Shown here piece after piece: positions 32,280-43,661 of a DNA stretch of 64,000 bases (position 1 is the first letter of the stretch; each line of letters opens with the position of its first letter). The stretch covers positions 5,952,001 through 6,016,000 of the forward strand of contig NC_060019.1 of assembly GCF_021134715.1 (NCBI RefSeq). Reading direction: 5' to 3'. Below the pieces are notes generated by a model. The model searched no databases, was not told where the DNA came from, and saw nothing but the letters and a program-made list of their open reading frames with translations. This DNA is from Daphnia pulex (Eukaryota > Arthropoda > Branchiopoda > Diplostraca > Daphniidae). The translations under genes and the position numbers were made by a program.

Positions 32280-34634
32280 CTTTCTTTTCCACTACCGAAG
32301 CTATTTCTACTGCCCATCAACTGACTGAAGCTCTGAAGATTGGAGGTTTCCAATTGACGCAGTGGGCCACTTCCAACGAAACCGTAAGGAAATCACTTCT
32401 AGGATTACAACAGGAAGGAGGTTCTATCAACATTGATTAAGGCGCCGATGCGATTGAACGAACTTTCGGATTAGTCTGGGATTTCCGTCGCGACGTCTTC
32501 GTCTTAGGTGCAAAGGCGGAGTCAGGTGGAGGGACAAATAGGGACTTGCTGAAATATATCTTCAGCATCTTCGACCCCCTCGGCTTTCAAGCGCCGATAG
32601 CCTTCCAAGTAAAGGTACTTATGCGATGTATGGCGCCATAAATTTGACTGGGACGACGAGCTGAGCCAGGATCTGATCGACCACTGGGTTCCGCTGGGAA
32701 GAAACTTTGCCCTCGCTTTCTGGACTCGACTTAGAACGATTTTTTTCTCCCGGCCAAGACAATCTCAATGCGACCGAACTGCACGTATTTGTAGACGCTT
32801 CAGAAATGGGCTTTGGCGCCGTCTCCTACTCGCGATGGATCAGCGACCGTTCGTTTCGTCATCTCGAAGGTCAGGGTCGCTCCGCTTAAATTCCTGACGA
32901 TCTCACGTTTTGAACTAAATGCTGTCTTTCTAGCCTCTTGTCTCGGCGCGCATGTGAATTTTGAGCTGGACTTCGTCTTCAACCGAACTCTCTACTGGAC
33001 CGATACTACGACCGTCCTCGGCTAAATAAAATCCGTAATTGTCGTTTTAACAATTACGTCGGAAATGGTGTGGACGAGATATTTGAAAGTTCGACGGCCC
33101 GATCAATGGAATTACGTCCCTTGTGCCAGTAATCCTGCAGATAAAGCTAGCCGCGATTTGGACCCTTCCGACTTCACCGTTAACCACCGTTGGTTCTCTG
33201 GTTCACCATTTCTTCAAGGTTTCGACGAATGGCCTTCACTCAAAACTCTTCCAGTAGTAGACGAAAGCGATCCAGAGATCCGAGAAACAGCCTGGTTCGG
33301 ACTTGTGTAGCGAGAGAGCGACGGGATTGACCTTCTCATCGAAAGAAAATCCATACCGCTAATCATCTTCAACACCGTCGCATATTTTTTCCGTTTCATC
33401 CGAAACGCCCGTCAAAAGGATCGTGATCGACGTTTAACATGCGAACTTTCAGTCAATGAGATCGAGTTCGGAACAACATTCATTCTTCGCCGCAAGTAAT
33501 CTAATGCGTATCGACAGGAGGTGAACGATCTACAGGCCAGCCGACAAATCGACGAGAGTTCAAAAATAATTAAGTTGACTCCATATCTTCCCCGTCACGG
33601 TCTTAAGTGTGTCGGCGGACGACTAAAAAATGCGCCTTTGTCGATCGACATTCGGTATCCGATCATTCTTCCTCGTTCAGAGTGGGTGACTGAAATCATC
33701 CTCTTCAAGCTACACCGTGATCGCGGCCCTCTCTCGACCAACCAGCTCCATCACGAGGCACGTCAACATCATTGGATTCCATAGGGCCGTACCGCCACCC
33801 AACGTGTCTACCATCTCTGTTGCCGTTGCAGAAGGCTAAGCGCAAAAGGAAGAACTCCATTCTTTCATGGCCTCTCCAACAGCCTCCCGATTGAAAATAG
33901 GCTACCCTGCGTTTGCCAACACTGGGGTAGATTATTTCGGCCCCATCGAGGTGACAATCTTCCGTCGCACCATCAAACGTTGGGGCTGCCTTCACGTGCC
34001 TGACATCAACATGTGTCCAACTCGAAATGGCCTATTCGCTGGATACAAGTTGTTTCATCTCTGCACTCGACCGTTTCTAAAATCGTCGTCCCGTAAAAAA
34101 TATTGGGTAGTCAATAGCTAGAAGCTAGTTATAACTAGCTTCGTCCGTGCTAGAACGTCCAAGTTATAACTTGGACCTACTAGCTAAAAATAACTAGCTG
34201 AAATGTAGGTTCTTTTTCCACATTCTTCTTAGCCAAATTCACCTAAATAGGGCGTTTATATTCCGCTAGTAGCTACAACGACAAGCTAGTTACGAACCTG
34301 GAAGGCTTAATTACAATATCTTAGCTTAACTCTAGGTAAAAACTGACTAGAAATTGTAAATTGAATATCTCTAGCTGAAACTAAGCTTGTGATTAGCTAT
34401 TAGCAAAACTCGATACGACAACGGTGCTAACTTCGTCGGAGCGCAACGAGAACTATGGCCGAATGCCTCCAGAACTTGAGCCATCACGCCATCCAGCGAA
34501 ATCTGAATCGTCAACCGTCCAAATGGGTTTTCAACCCTACAGCCACTCTATATTCCGGTGGTAGGTGGGAGCTGATGGTACGAGCCGCTAAAATTGCTTT
34601 ACAAGCAGTTTTAGGGAATCAACGCCTCGCCGAT
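32280..34634 (+). mobile_element. BEL/Pao-type retrotransposon pol fragment
   Basis: Coding pieces in several frames follow BEL/Pao order: a reverse-transcriptase tail (ERTFGLVWDFRRDVF, then SIFDPLGFQAPIAFQVK), an RNase H-like block beginning ELHVFVDASEMGFGAVSYS at 32,779, NYVPCASNPADKASRDLDPS, an integrase zinc region (HHEARQHHWIP), the integrase core (GVDYFGPIEV) and, after an insertion, DNGANFVGAQRELWP at 34,418. Multiple stops and frame shifts show it is dead. No LTRs were found. The right end is cut at 34,634 by the LTR of a minus-strand element. Confidence 0.8.
34096..34410. mobile_element. TAGCTA-rich insertion inside the BEL integrase
   Basis: BEL integrase coding sequence stops near 34,096 (VKNI) and resumes at about 34,411 (TRYDNGANF). 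The roughly 315 bp between them is non-coding and rich in AGCTAG, TAACTAGC and palindromic AAGTTATAACTT motifs, with AATAGCTA near both ends in inverted orientation. Probably a MITE. Exact ends are uncertain. Confidence 0.5.
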
Positions 34635-34745
34635 TGTTGTAGTCTTGATAGTCTGAGTCTCTCTGTGTATTGCCAAGTGCAGTGAGGGTGGTCTTGACAT
34701 GGGAGTGATAGATTTGAGGCCATCTAGTGGTAGTACATTACAACA
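34635..34745 (-). repeat. 111-bp LTR-like end of the minus-strand gypsy element
   Basis: On the minus strand it begins TGTTGTAATGTAC and ends GACTACAACA, so it has TG...CA ends inside a 7-bp inverted repeat (TGTTGTA/TACAACA). It is preceded by a purine tract (TTAAGGGGGGGAGA) at 34,746-34,759 that would serve as polypurine tract. It is very short for an LTR, so it may be truncated or from a small-LTR family. Confidence 0.5.
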
Positions 34746-36965
34746 TCTCCCCCCCTTAACCATATACGATCCATACTACCATACCGAACACAAATAAATC
34801 CAAACAAAATGTATGACGAGAATGCGAATAATAAATCAATATGAATGAACAATGAGGACGTGAGATAAAAAATAGCACGAACGATTAGTGGTGAAACAAT
34901 GAATAATGAAAAGAAAATGAATTGAACTAGCATGACGATAAATCGGACGAGCGGATGAAATGTCGACTTGCGTCATTTACTGAGGGGGTGGTGGGGGTTT
35001 GATGTAGCTTCGGCCCGAGCGGGTAACACCAAGGGCCGACACAGGAACATGTTGACTATTATTGGCCGAAGGGGGCACCCAAACCACCGTGTTACGAACG
35101 GGAATACGGGAAACAAATAAACGAGTGAGACGTGAGGCCGGAATCTCTCGAGCAGGGCGGCCGGGCGCTTCTATCGAACGGACCGGCGTAGACTCTTGCT
35201 GAACAGACGACTGGAACACGGAAGACTGTCCGAACGGACTATTGACTCCTGTGACTGGACGGGACGTCCCGGTGACGGCGGACTGGACCGCTACTGCAGA
35301 ATTTCCACCGGCTGAACCACATCCGGCGGATGAGTGGGGGGGGGGGAACGAAAACCGGACCACGGTGAAATTGCGGACGAGAAGGCTGCAAGGGTCTTTG
35401 AACGGCTGCCGGTCTGTTCGCGTTATCGACGTTAATTGCCCAGCGTGTACGACGAAACATACGTCCATCACTCAAGCGGACGATATAAGAGTGTGGCTCT
35501 GGGCACACCACATTCACAAAACCAAGTTGCCATTTTCGTTTGATTAAGGCACGAACACGTTTTCCTACAGTCAACGCAGATGACCGAACATTCACTGGGC
35601 GGGATTGAACAAACGACACCGTTTGTTGTCGACGAGACAGTTCTTGAAGTACAAACGACGCCGGCACCAGCTTTGGAGCCAACAACGCGTCGATAAAAGG
35701 CAGCACACCACGAAGATTACATCCTTGAAGTAGAACGGACGGAGCTGGACACCGGAGTTGAACGGATGGCTGCCAGTGCCTCCCACAGGGATTTTCCTTC
35801 AGCAAACATCTTAAGTAAAGTGCGTTTTACCGTTTGAATGTGTCGCTCAACAAGTCCGTTAGATTGAACGAACTCGGGACTCGACGTAACTTGCTTGATG
35901 TTCAATGATGCATAATATTCACAGAACTCCGCACTGGAAAACTGCTCCCCGTTGTCACTCTCCAACTCCTCCGGCCGTCCAAAATCACAGAAAATTCTTG
36001 ACATTACCTCGATAATTGCTGACGACGTTGTTGACTTCAGGGGAACGACACACGGTCATTTGCTGTACGAGTCCACCAGCAAAATATAGTTCACGCGCTT
36101 AAACTCAAACAAATCAGCAGAAACCAGCTGAAAAGCGTAATCCGGAAGTCAGACGGGATGTATCGGCAACTTAGGGTTTCGACCACGGTTTTCTTAACAA
36201 ACCGAACAACTGGCTACCATATTTTTCACTTGGTCTTCTCAACCGGGCCAGTACACAGCGGATTTTGCACGTAAAACAGACTTCGTCTCACCGAAATTAC
36301 CGCCGTGTATACCCTCCGTGGTCTTGCGACGAAGTGACATTGGAACCACTTAACGACTACCGCACAATAAAATGCTTTCCGCAATTGACAATTTGCTCCG
36401 AACTGACCAATACGGTTTGACTGCAGCCGGACACTGAGCACGCTTCTCAGGCCACTCTGTTTGAATCACCGTTTTCAAAAGTTGAAGGGTTGGGTCTAAG
36501 GCCGTGGCTTTGGCATAACGCCCCCATGTGGACACGGACGTGACGAGACTATGAAGCACATGATGCATTTGGTCTTCACTATCCTGGGTGACGTCATCCG
36601 TGAATAAACGCGGCAACGGTGCTCTGCTGTGGGTGTCGACCACGGTCTAACAGGAGAGGTAGACAAACGCGCTATCCCTGGCATCAGCTGGAATAGCTCA
36701 CTGGGGTGGGAGGGTTCCATGGCATTCCGCTAGGAGCGCCACGCGCAGTGAAGGGCTAATGCGAAAAGACAAGAAAAAATATCGTGCACCTCAGCAGTCA
36801 GCAAGCTTGGCTACTTGGTCTCGTTGTCAACCGTCAAGCGATGCTGAGGTAAAAGCTCTTATGGCCTATGTCTACCTCTCCTGTTAGACCATGGAGTCGG
36901 CGATAAAAAGTTCCTTGCCGGGCATATACACAAAGCGAAAGTCAAATCTTTGTAGTTGAAGTCTC
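34746..36965 (-). mobile_element. Ty3/gypsy-type retrotransposon pol 3' part, degenerate
   Basis: On the minus strand, from right to left, there is an RNase H tail at 36,965-36,890 and the short basic motif found after it (SRAPLP) beyond an insertion, a zinc-binding region, the integrase core at about 36,004-35,720 with SDNGEQFSSAEF and SNGLVERHIQTVK, and a C-terminal domain (SYIVRLSDGRMFRRTRW at about 35,440). Stops and frame changes are frequent. It is inserted into the BEL element at 34,634. The gag, protease and most of the reverse transcriptase are absent. Beyond 36,965 unrelated sequence begins. Confidence 0.75.
36644..36890. mobile_element. 247-bp MITE with 22-bp terminal inverted repeats
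   Basis: Left end GGTCTAACAGGAGAGGTAGA (plus CA), and the right end is its exact reverse complement at 36,869-36,890. It splits the gypsy-type reading frame between IADSM and VVDTHSRAP, so it inserted after that element. Non-coding inside. The flanking target duplication is not clean. Confidence 0.8.
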
Positions 36966-36970
36966 ATTCT

Positions 36971-37244
36971 TAGGGGTCATTCCACGCCAATCCAACAAAT
37001 TGTTGACGCGTGGAAAATTCCGATTTGGTTCACATTTGGACCATATATTTAAAAACACGAAAAAAATAACTGCCAAGTAAAAAAAATTATCTTGAACGGT
37101 TCTTTAGTTATAGCCGTTTTAAAATTGCGTTTTTTCATTTTGCCCTACGGCGCCGCTCATTAAAAAAACATTTTATTTTTTATTTTTCGAGTCCTTGTTT
37201 TTTTCTGAGATCGAGACCACAACCAATAGATAAGGAATTTAATT
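36971..37244. other. Non-coding, AT-rich
   Basis: Sequence between the gypsy-type fragment and the palindrome. It starts with GGTCATTCCACGCCAATCC. No coding evidence. Confidence 0.4.
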
Positions 37245-37583
37245 CTCTATCTAAATACCTAATGCATCTAGATTAGGCAATTTTTTATATGTTTAATTCG
37301 TGATTGAAATTCACATTTTTTTTTTTTAATTGCGCCAAAAAAAACAAATCAAATATTTTTTGTAATTATTTATTTTTGTTTATTCTATTTTAAAATATTT
37401 AAAAAGAATTTTAAAATATTATAGATGAATTTTAAAATTTGTTCAAATAGAACTAAAAAAATTAGTAATTTAAAAAAATTGATTCGTTTTTTTGGCGCAA
37501 TTTAAAAAAAATGCAAATTTCAATCGCGAATTGAACATATAAAAAATTGCCTAATCTAGATGAATTAGGTATTTAAGGATAGG
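37245..37583. repeat. Long imperfect palindrome (about 105-bp arms)
   Basis: The left arm at 37,245-37,353 and right arm at 37,479-37,583 are inverted copies. Shared stretches include ATCTAGATTAGGCAATTTTT and AATTGCGCCAAAAAAA. The 125-bp AT-rich loop separates them. It looks like a foldback or MITE end pair and would form a strong hairpin. Confidence 0.85.
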
Positions 37584-38530
37584 GAATCACATTGAACTTA
37601 AACTATATCAATTTCTGGACACGTTGATCAGTAATTTCGTAGATAACGTTCGAAAAACCCCAATTTTTACTATACCCCCGAGAGACAAGTGGCCACCTAT
37701 ACTAGCCAACCTGGCGGGAAATCTTAGGACCCTTTACTGAACACCCGCCGTTTCTTCCAAGAGACCGGGAGAGCGCGAGAGTGTACCTTTCCTGTTATTT
37801 CGTGGTTGAACTTAAAAATCCAAGTTCAGACGGAATGTCCATTTTTGTTTTTAATTTTACGATGCGTTCGTGAAGACAGCGGTACGGAAGGCTATTGAAT
37901 CAATAAATAGAGAGGGAATGATTGTTGGTTTTTATTAAAACCCTAACCGTCAAATCACCTTTCACCCTCGTCGGACGAGTCGAAAGACAAATTAAACATT
38001 CAAATTTCGCAATTAGACAAGTCCGGGAGGTCTTTATCTATAGAACCCGGATTCCAGGAAATTCATCCCAACACTCTGTAATCATTATCCAGACATGTAC
38101 AAAATCAATTACGAAATTTAAAAGAAAATCCAAGTAAAGCCGGCGGCGTATTTGAATATTTGCGCTTCCTCCTCTCACTTTGGTCGTCTTTCACCTACTT
38201 GAAAAAAAACCACGAAAAAGACCTTGCAAAGTCATAAAAGATTGAAGGTGAGATGTGCGAAATGGAATAGCTCGTTAAAAAAAATCTACATGCAAACAAA
38301 TTCAAGGGGAATGTGATTATGATGAACAGCCAAGCAAATAATAACAAAAATTCATATCAAGGACTGTCAAGGTTATAGACCCCAACCAGCGCTACACGTT
38401 ATGTATATAATTGTATATTCATGATGTAATCAAAGCAACACGGGTTCCCGGGTGCACCTTTATGGGATACACAATAATCATTGGAATGTCGCCAAACTAG
38501 AAAAAAAAAATAGAATAAATACTAGCGCTG
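37584..38530. other. Non-coding stretch before the Hakai fragment
   Basis: No RING or other Hakai upstream exon, and no repeat recognised. Short ORFs only. Confidence 0.4.
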
Positions 38531-38534
38531 TGTT

Positions 38535-38978
38535 TATTTATGTGATTTACAAGCCCACATAAATCACCGACATCTTCGCCTACCGATGGAGAAGGAGCCG
38601 CAGAAAATCAGCACCGTCCCCCTGTCCAGCTCTCGTGGTTCCCAGCACATGCCTCTCCTGCACAGCCGCTCCAACTTGGTGTCTGTGCACATTCAAGATC
38701 CCACGACGGGTCTCTCGAGCAACAACAGCGGGAATGCGGGAAGTTACTACAACAGTATAGCCCCACCCACGAGTGCCGGATACAGTTACTCTTATAGTTC
38801 ACAAACTGGCCATTACAGCACGACGCCTAGTTACTACGCAAACTATCAGCAACCCGCACCACCACCTCCTCCACCGCCGCCTCCGCCTCAACAGCAACAA
38901 CATCAGTACGATGTTGGCAATCAATCGTACGCAAGCAATCAGTGGTCCACATCCACCAATCAATCCTTCTATCGGTGA
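38535..38978 (+). pseudogene. 3' fragment of Hakai (CBLL1-type E3 ligase)
   Basis: Reading through the ATG at 38,586, the open frame begins upstream with YLCDLQAHINHRHLRLP. DLQAHINHRH is the characteristic end of the Hakai HYB (phosphotyrosine-binding) domain. It continues with RSNLVSVHIQDPTTG, matching the SNLITVPIQD block of CBLL1, then a Ser/Tyr-rich and poly-Pro/Gln tail (YYANYQQPAPPPPPPPP) to a TGA. The RING finger and the first part of HYB are absent from the preceding 950 bp, and the residues before DLQ do not fit. So this is either a far-separated last exon or, more likely, a truncated copy. Family knowledge: Hakai ubiquitinates E-cadherin and is a subunit of the m6A writer complex. 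Confidence 0.6.
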
Positions 38979-39251
38979 AATTAAAAAAAGTGAAAAGAAA
39001 AAAATGTCCACAACCAACGAGAAAGCAACGGACAGCAACATCAATCCTTAGCCAAACCCTGTTAAAATGAATCGTAAACCTTCTTTACACTGTCAATGTA
39101 AAAAAAATTGTAATACAATGACACTGACATAACTATATCTGTTGCAGTTTCTTTTTGTCATAATTAAAAGACAATCCAGAGATGGACTGAAGGGATAGAG
39201 GAGAAAAAAACGGACAGTATTTACAAGAAATATTGGACGAAATTCAATGCA

Positions 39252-40528
39252 CTAAGCTATGCTCGGCTTAGAAGTGGATGGATCTATTTCAACAGCAACA
39301 GTGAGAGGCTCGACCGGATTGGATGCTGTAGATGATTGATCTCCAGCCTGCACTTCGGTCTTTGGCCGGGAATCGTCGTCCAAACTAGGCCAGGACGATC
39401 CTGAATCTGCCTGCTGACTCAGACGTTCACTCAAAGCTTTGAGAGCGATTTGCCTGAACAATATACAACAATAAATCAATAAAATTCTAGCAAAAGGTTG
39501 GTAAAAGAAATATGTATACCTCCGACGTTCAGCGTCGTGCGTATCAGTTCCCGGAAGACTAATCGTTATCGCTGTGGGTGCACCCACATCGTATTTCCTT
39601 ACAGGCTTCCGGCAAACTTTTATCCCGACTAGCAGGTTGTACACAAATTTGGAGCAAATTTCAATTGGGGGTTGCATGACTGTTGGGAAAAAGCTGTAAA
39701 AACCAAACATGAGCTGTTAAAGCTGTAATTTCATGCATTAGGTATTTAGGTGTCATATTACCTTGCAAAAGTGAAATTATCTGCCATATCACCTCTTGTG
39801 CCATTGCTATGTCTTTGATAAAATCTGAGATACAACCACCCAATGACCACTCCAGTAGTGTACATAGTGGGATATGCTCCTTCTAGCAAGCCAACTAAGT
39901 AAAGGATGATGGACAAGAGGGAAACACAGAGTGGAACATTTCGATTGGTCATCTTTCCCAATGGGGTTCTGATTACAACATGATCAGGCATCTATAACAA
40001 AAAAAAAAGGTTTAGAATTTCATAATCTCTGACATGGTTTATGTCCTTTACCATCTGTTTCACAGCAACAGAAACTGCAGCTATGTATCCAGAAAGACCG
40101 TGAATGTGAACTTCGAAAAGGACATCTGTGTTGAAGGTTGCCATGTAAATGGCAAGGTAGAAGAAGACCCCAAAGAAGGCCACAGAGGTGTTGATCAATG
40201 TGAAGAAGGTCAGCATTTCCATCTTGCCCCAGAGAGGCTCAATCAACTTGCCGCACAACCCAATCGTGACAACATCAACACAGACCTCCCAGAAGTGAAA
40301 CTCTACAAAGCAATGCGTAAAGATGGTCCAGATTCGGAAACCAGGAGGAAAGACATAGCCTGGTGTGACAGTAAGGAAAAGAACGGCCGGATCATAGTAT
40401 GAAACGAAATAACCTATGAAGACCATCAGGCAGACAATTTTGACAGACGAACTCGTGTTTCCCAGTAGGGCGTAGAGTTGCTGCTTCAAATAGGGAACAT
40501 TACGGTGCAGCGTTTTCAGGGCCGCCAT
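39252..40528 (-). CDS. TMEM115: TMEM115 homologue, Golgi rhomboid-like membrane protein
   Basis: Four exons (40,528-40,052, 39,991-39,762, 39,693-39,520, 39,453-39,252) give about 360 residues, close to the roughly 350 of the human protein. I chose the ATG at 40,528 (MAALKTLHRN), because the open frame upstream has only TTG. Transmembrane helices of the DUF1751/rhomboid-like fold are plain, e.g. VCLMVFIGYFVSYY and FFTLINTSVAFFGVFFYLA. The conserved WLYLRFYQRHSNG and MADNFTFA, then YDVGAPTAITISLPGTD and HDAERRR, fix the family. The tail is acidic (WPSLDDDSRP). Family knowledge: TMEM115 is a Golgi protein associated with the COG complex and retrograde transport. The gene looks intact. Confidence 0.93.
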
Positions 40529-40559
40529 ACTGTTAAACTGTAACAAACTTTCAATTAAT

Positions 40560-41370
40560 CAAAGATTTCCATCAGGAATACAACTCTTTCACATATAACG
40601 AATTTTACAACTCAATCCACAAGTTGCGCGAAAGAACAGGAAGAACGGAACTCGGGACCGTCTCAATATTTTGACGTAGACTATTTCCAATGCAGCATTG
40701 TCAATTCTCGTTGTTATTTTCAGTTGGGATTTGTTTATTTCCACCTTCCACGCTTCCACGCAAAAATCGTCTCATCACATCAGAGGTTTCTTCGTTTTTC
40801 GTTATCATCGGTTATTATTATAATAATGATAAGATATTACTGCGACTAGAGTCTGCCAATATTGACGACTGCGTAGAAAACCAGATGCTTTCCGCTTAAA
40901 TAATTTATATAATAAATTAATAATGCGTAGTTAGATAGATATATAACGTACCGCAATATCTCTTCAATAATTCAAGTAACAACGCAAGTTTTTTTTTCGA
41001 AGAGAAGTTTAAACCAGTTTCTGCATTTCTCCCTTTCAGAATGGCTCGAGATACGTTATGGTTTTTGGGTTGTGTATTTTAACTGGTCTCAATGCAACAT
41101 TTTCAAGATTACTCTTCAAACAAAGTAAATCAGATATTTTAGGCCACATAGCACAAGATTTCCAACACTGATTTATAAATTAGTCAGTTTGGTTTCTTAT
41201 ATGCCAACTATAACATTAGAATATGGATATGAATTTATAAAGCGGAATAACCAGAGCATGAATTTGTCAGTTAAAACAATCATGTGTAGTCACATGTAAA
41301 ATGCATTTATAATTTATAAGACCTGGTAGTAATACCAAACAGTCTAAGCCTTATCCTCTTGAGCATTTTG
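40560..41370. other. Intergenic
   Basis: Sequence 5' of TMEM115 and 3' of the next minus-strand gene. AT-rich, no supported exon. A putative 5' UTR splice acceptor (TTGTTACAG) lies just upstream of the TMEM115 start. Confidence 0.45.
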
Positions 41371-41376
41371 GGGATT

Positions 41377-42203
41377 TTAATGTTGAAAGGGGCACCTTGT
41401 CGGTCCGTCACCTGCTGGATCGACCTCGACATCTTTTCTTTTCATCAAGCGACCCAGCATTGCATGGGGATCAAAAAAGACTTGCAGATCAATAATTTTT
41501 AGATTTTCATCGACTTCCACCACCGACGATCCGACCAACTCCATAAGCTCCCCAGTGGGTGGGTTGTTTCTATAAGGGCCAGTCCAGTGAGCCCAGTGTC
41601 GCCAGGTAAACGACACCTTCGGGGGGCCTGCGACGTTTTAAAACTTTGCATTTTAGACTTTTGCGGCTCCAATCGGGCGGAACTAAGAGTGAGATTTACC
41701 TGACAAAAGATCCAGTAGTTCCCAAGCGAATCCATCGGGGAAGCACTCTTTGAAAAGGGCATGAGAGGAGGCATTGGTTTCTTTGGAAACATCAAACAAA
41801 GGAGAATTGTCCATCATCATATTGTAGTTTCCGTTCTGAATATTGTTTTCCAGGTCCTTGGGAGCTCCGCCGTTCGTCCGGAAAATGTAACGTTCGGGAT
41901 CTACCGTACCCCAATCCTTAAAATTACAAATTATAAGGCTGTGTAAAATTAAACCGTGTAGAAAATTCAACCTACTTTCACTTTAATTTTGTGTGTACTC
42001 TCCATTTCCCAAGTCTTGACTAGATTTTCGACTAGTTTTTCTAGCGAATCTGCCTTGTGAAATTTGGTTCGTTCTGCCAAATATTTTGCATTGACTACAC
42101 TGTAATTAGGTTTAACGGTACGCCATTCAATTTCGGGATCTTCCATGTACATTCGGTTAGGAGTATCGGGATGATCGGCGACGGGTAAAGTTTCGGTTGG
42201 CAT
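41377..42203 (-). CDS. Pathogen-related protein-like (SnoaL/NTF2-fold) protein
   Basis: Exons 42,203-41,976, 41,916-41,700 and 41,627-41,377 give 231 residues. The N-terminal block (DPEIEWRTVKPNYSVVN), the middle WEMESTHKIKVK joined to DWGTVDPERYIF, FPDGFAWELLDLLSG and the final SFTWRHWAHWTGPY with ELVGSSVVEVDE match the family named after the barley pathogen-related protein, which also occurs in many invertebrates and fungi. The C-terminal half has the features of a SnoaL-like cone-shaped NTF2 fold. No signal peptide or membrane segment is seen, so probably cytosolic. Biochemical role unknown. Splicing and frame are intact. A TATA/initiator promoter and a non-coding 5' exon lie just upstream. 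Confidence 0.8.
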
Positions 42204-42292
42204 TTTTCTTTGGATAAAATTATACGTTGAACCAAAACATTCAAATTAAAAAAAAAAAAAAAAACTTGTGAATATTATTCGTCTAAACTTAC

Positions 42293-42415
42293 TGGCTGGT
42301 TTAATTGAACTACGATAATAATTAATACAATAAAAATTAATGCTAGCAAAACACTGTCCGGAGATGAGAGAATAGAGACTGAGCAAGCAGATGGGTGTAT
42401 TCCTTGGCTTTTATA
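42293..42415 (-). promoter_or_regulatory. TATA plus initiator promoter and 5' leader exon of the pathogen-related gene
   Basis: On the minus strand TATAAAAG (42,415-42,408) lies 35 bases upstream of an arthropod-type initiator TCAGT (42,382-42,378). The leader exon, about 42,380-42,293, ends at a GTAAGT donor. The matching acceptor (ATCCAAAG) precedes AAAAATGCC of the coding start. The spacing suits a focused core promoter. The ORF overlapping it is a shadow. Confidence 0.6.
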
Positions 42416-42419
42416 ACAT

Positions 42420-43140
42420 TTCCGAATCTGCCCATCCTTATACGGACGAAAAGGGGTCTGGGTTCGGGTCGACTTTCTCATATAAAACAAAAAGTGCGCA
42501 GTCATGTTACTAAATATATAAAAAAATATTGGAGGTCAAAATTGTCAAAAATAGGATAATAAGAAAGGGGCATAGGGGACATTCGATTATTTGAACCCTT
42601 CCCTCGCCTTAGATAACTATTTCATAGAAACGTTAATCAAATAAATGTGTTGATAGGAAGATTACGAGAAATAAAGCTTATTTGTTTTTATGTTGTTTGC
42701 GGAGTAATTATGAGCAAAGTCGACTGTAATCTTCGACTTACTTTTTCTTGCACACATATATTAAGTCAACACTTGAAAAACTCATTCAAGCAAATGATTT
42801 TCGTAATATTCCAAAAATGTATTTGCAATTTTTCGATTCTTTTATAAAAAAGAGACACTAGTAGTTATGGTTTAGTGGTCTACGTGCGACCTTCCACGTT
42901 CACATAGGTCCTGTTTGTTTGGGTTTTGATACTAGAATTTCTTCTTTCTATGAAGTAATGGCCTCGTTTTTATGCGTGAGCGACACGTGTGAGGGCGTTC
43001 GCACGTCCGCCATCGGATTGCAACAATCGCAAATAATAAAAAAGACGCGCCAAAGCGGAGTTGTCTTTTGGACGATTTATTTCATATAAATTGGTATAAC
43101 TTGATAAACTAGTCAAACGATGGATATGTTTTTTTTTTGT
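42420..43140. other. Intergenic, possible tRNA-like remnant at 42,866-42,925
   Basis: TGGTTTAGTGGTCTACGTGC resembles a tRNA D-arm/A box, but the T-arm is poor. No gene recognised. Confidence 0.35.
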
Positions 43141-43142
43141 TT

Positions 43143-43658
43143 TCAGCCACGTCGGATTCCGCGCTGGATGAAGCAACCCTTGAATGACTCGAAACGAACG
43201 TCAATCTCACCAACTTCCAACTAAAACAAGTTATCGAGTCGTTAGATCGAACCCAAAGTTAACAAACTGTAATATAACTGTCTACCTTGTCGCCTTGGTA
43301 GAGTTCAATGTAGCACGAAGGAGAGATGCATTCACGAATGCAGTTAAGCCGATCAACACCCTCTAATAGCTGGCACGACGGGTTCTGTTTACACGCAGAC
43401 TGGAATTCTTGAAAGTAAGTTTCCTTTTGAAAAAAAAATGGTCGGTTTGGTTAAGAAATATGCTGATGTGAACCAGCATTATGTAAGAATAAAACTCACA
43501 TATTTCGGTAAAGCAACGTAAGAGTACTCTTTGAACGAGTATCGCGGGATGTTAGTTGCAGATTGGGCCGACTCTTGAATGCTTGAATGAATCAGCAGAA
43601 ATAGGGTATAAACGATTAATTTGAACTGAGTCGACACATGAAGATAACGGAATTCCAT
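43143..43658 (-). CDS. Small secreted arthropod protein, uncharacterised
   Basis: Three exons (43,658-43,500, 43,423-43,286, 43,220-43,143) splice in frame to 124 residues. The N terminus is a signal peptide (KLIVYTLFLLIHSS core). The mature part contains SACKQNPSCQLLEG, LNCIRECISPSCYIELYQG and, in the last exon, VGEIDVRFESFKGCFIQRG. Six to seven cysteines suggest disulphides. The ECISPSCYxE plus GEIDVRxxSFKGCF pattern is one I recall from conserved but unnamed insect and crustacean secreted proteins. No function is known to me. The start is the ATG at 43,658; the frame above it has only GTG. Confidence 0.65.
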
Positions 43659-43661
43659 CAC

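Noticed and set aside
42275-42505. Minus-strand ORF with a hydrophobic C-terminal helix (MTAHFLFYM)
   Set aside because: It overlaps a TATA/initiator promoter and leader exon of the pathogen-related gene; the frame is best explained as chance.
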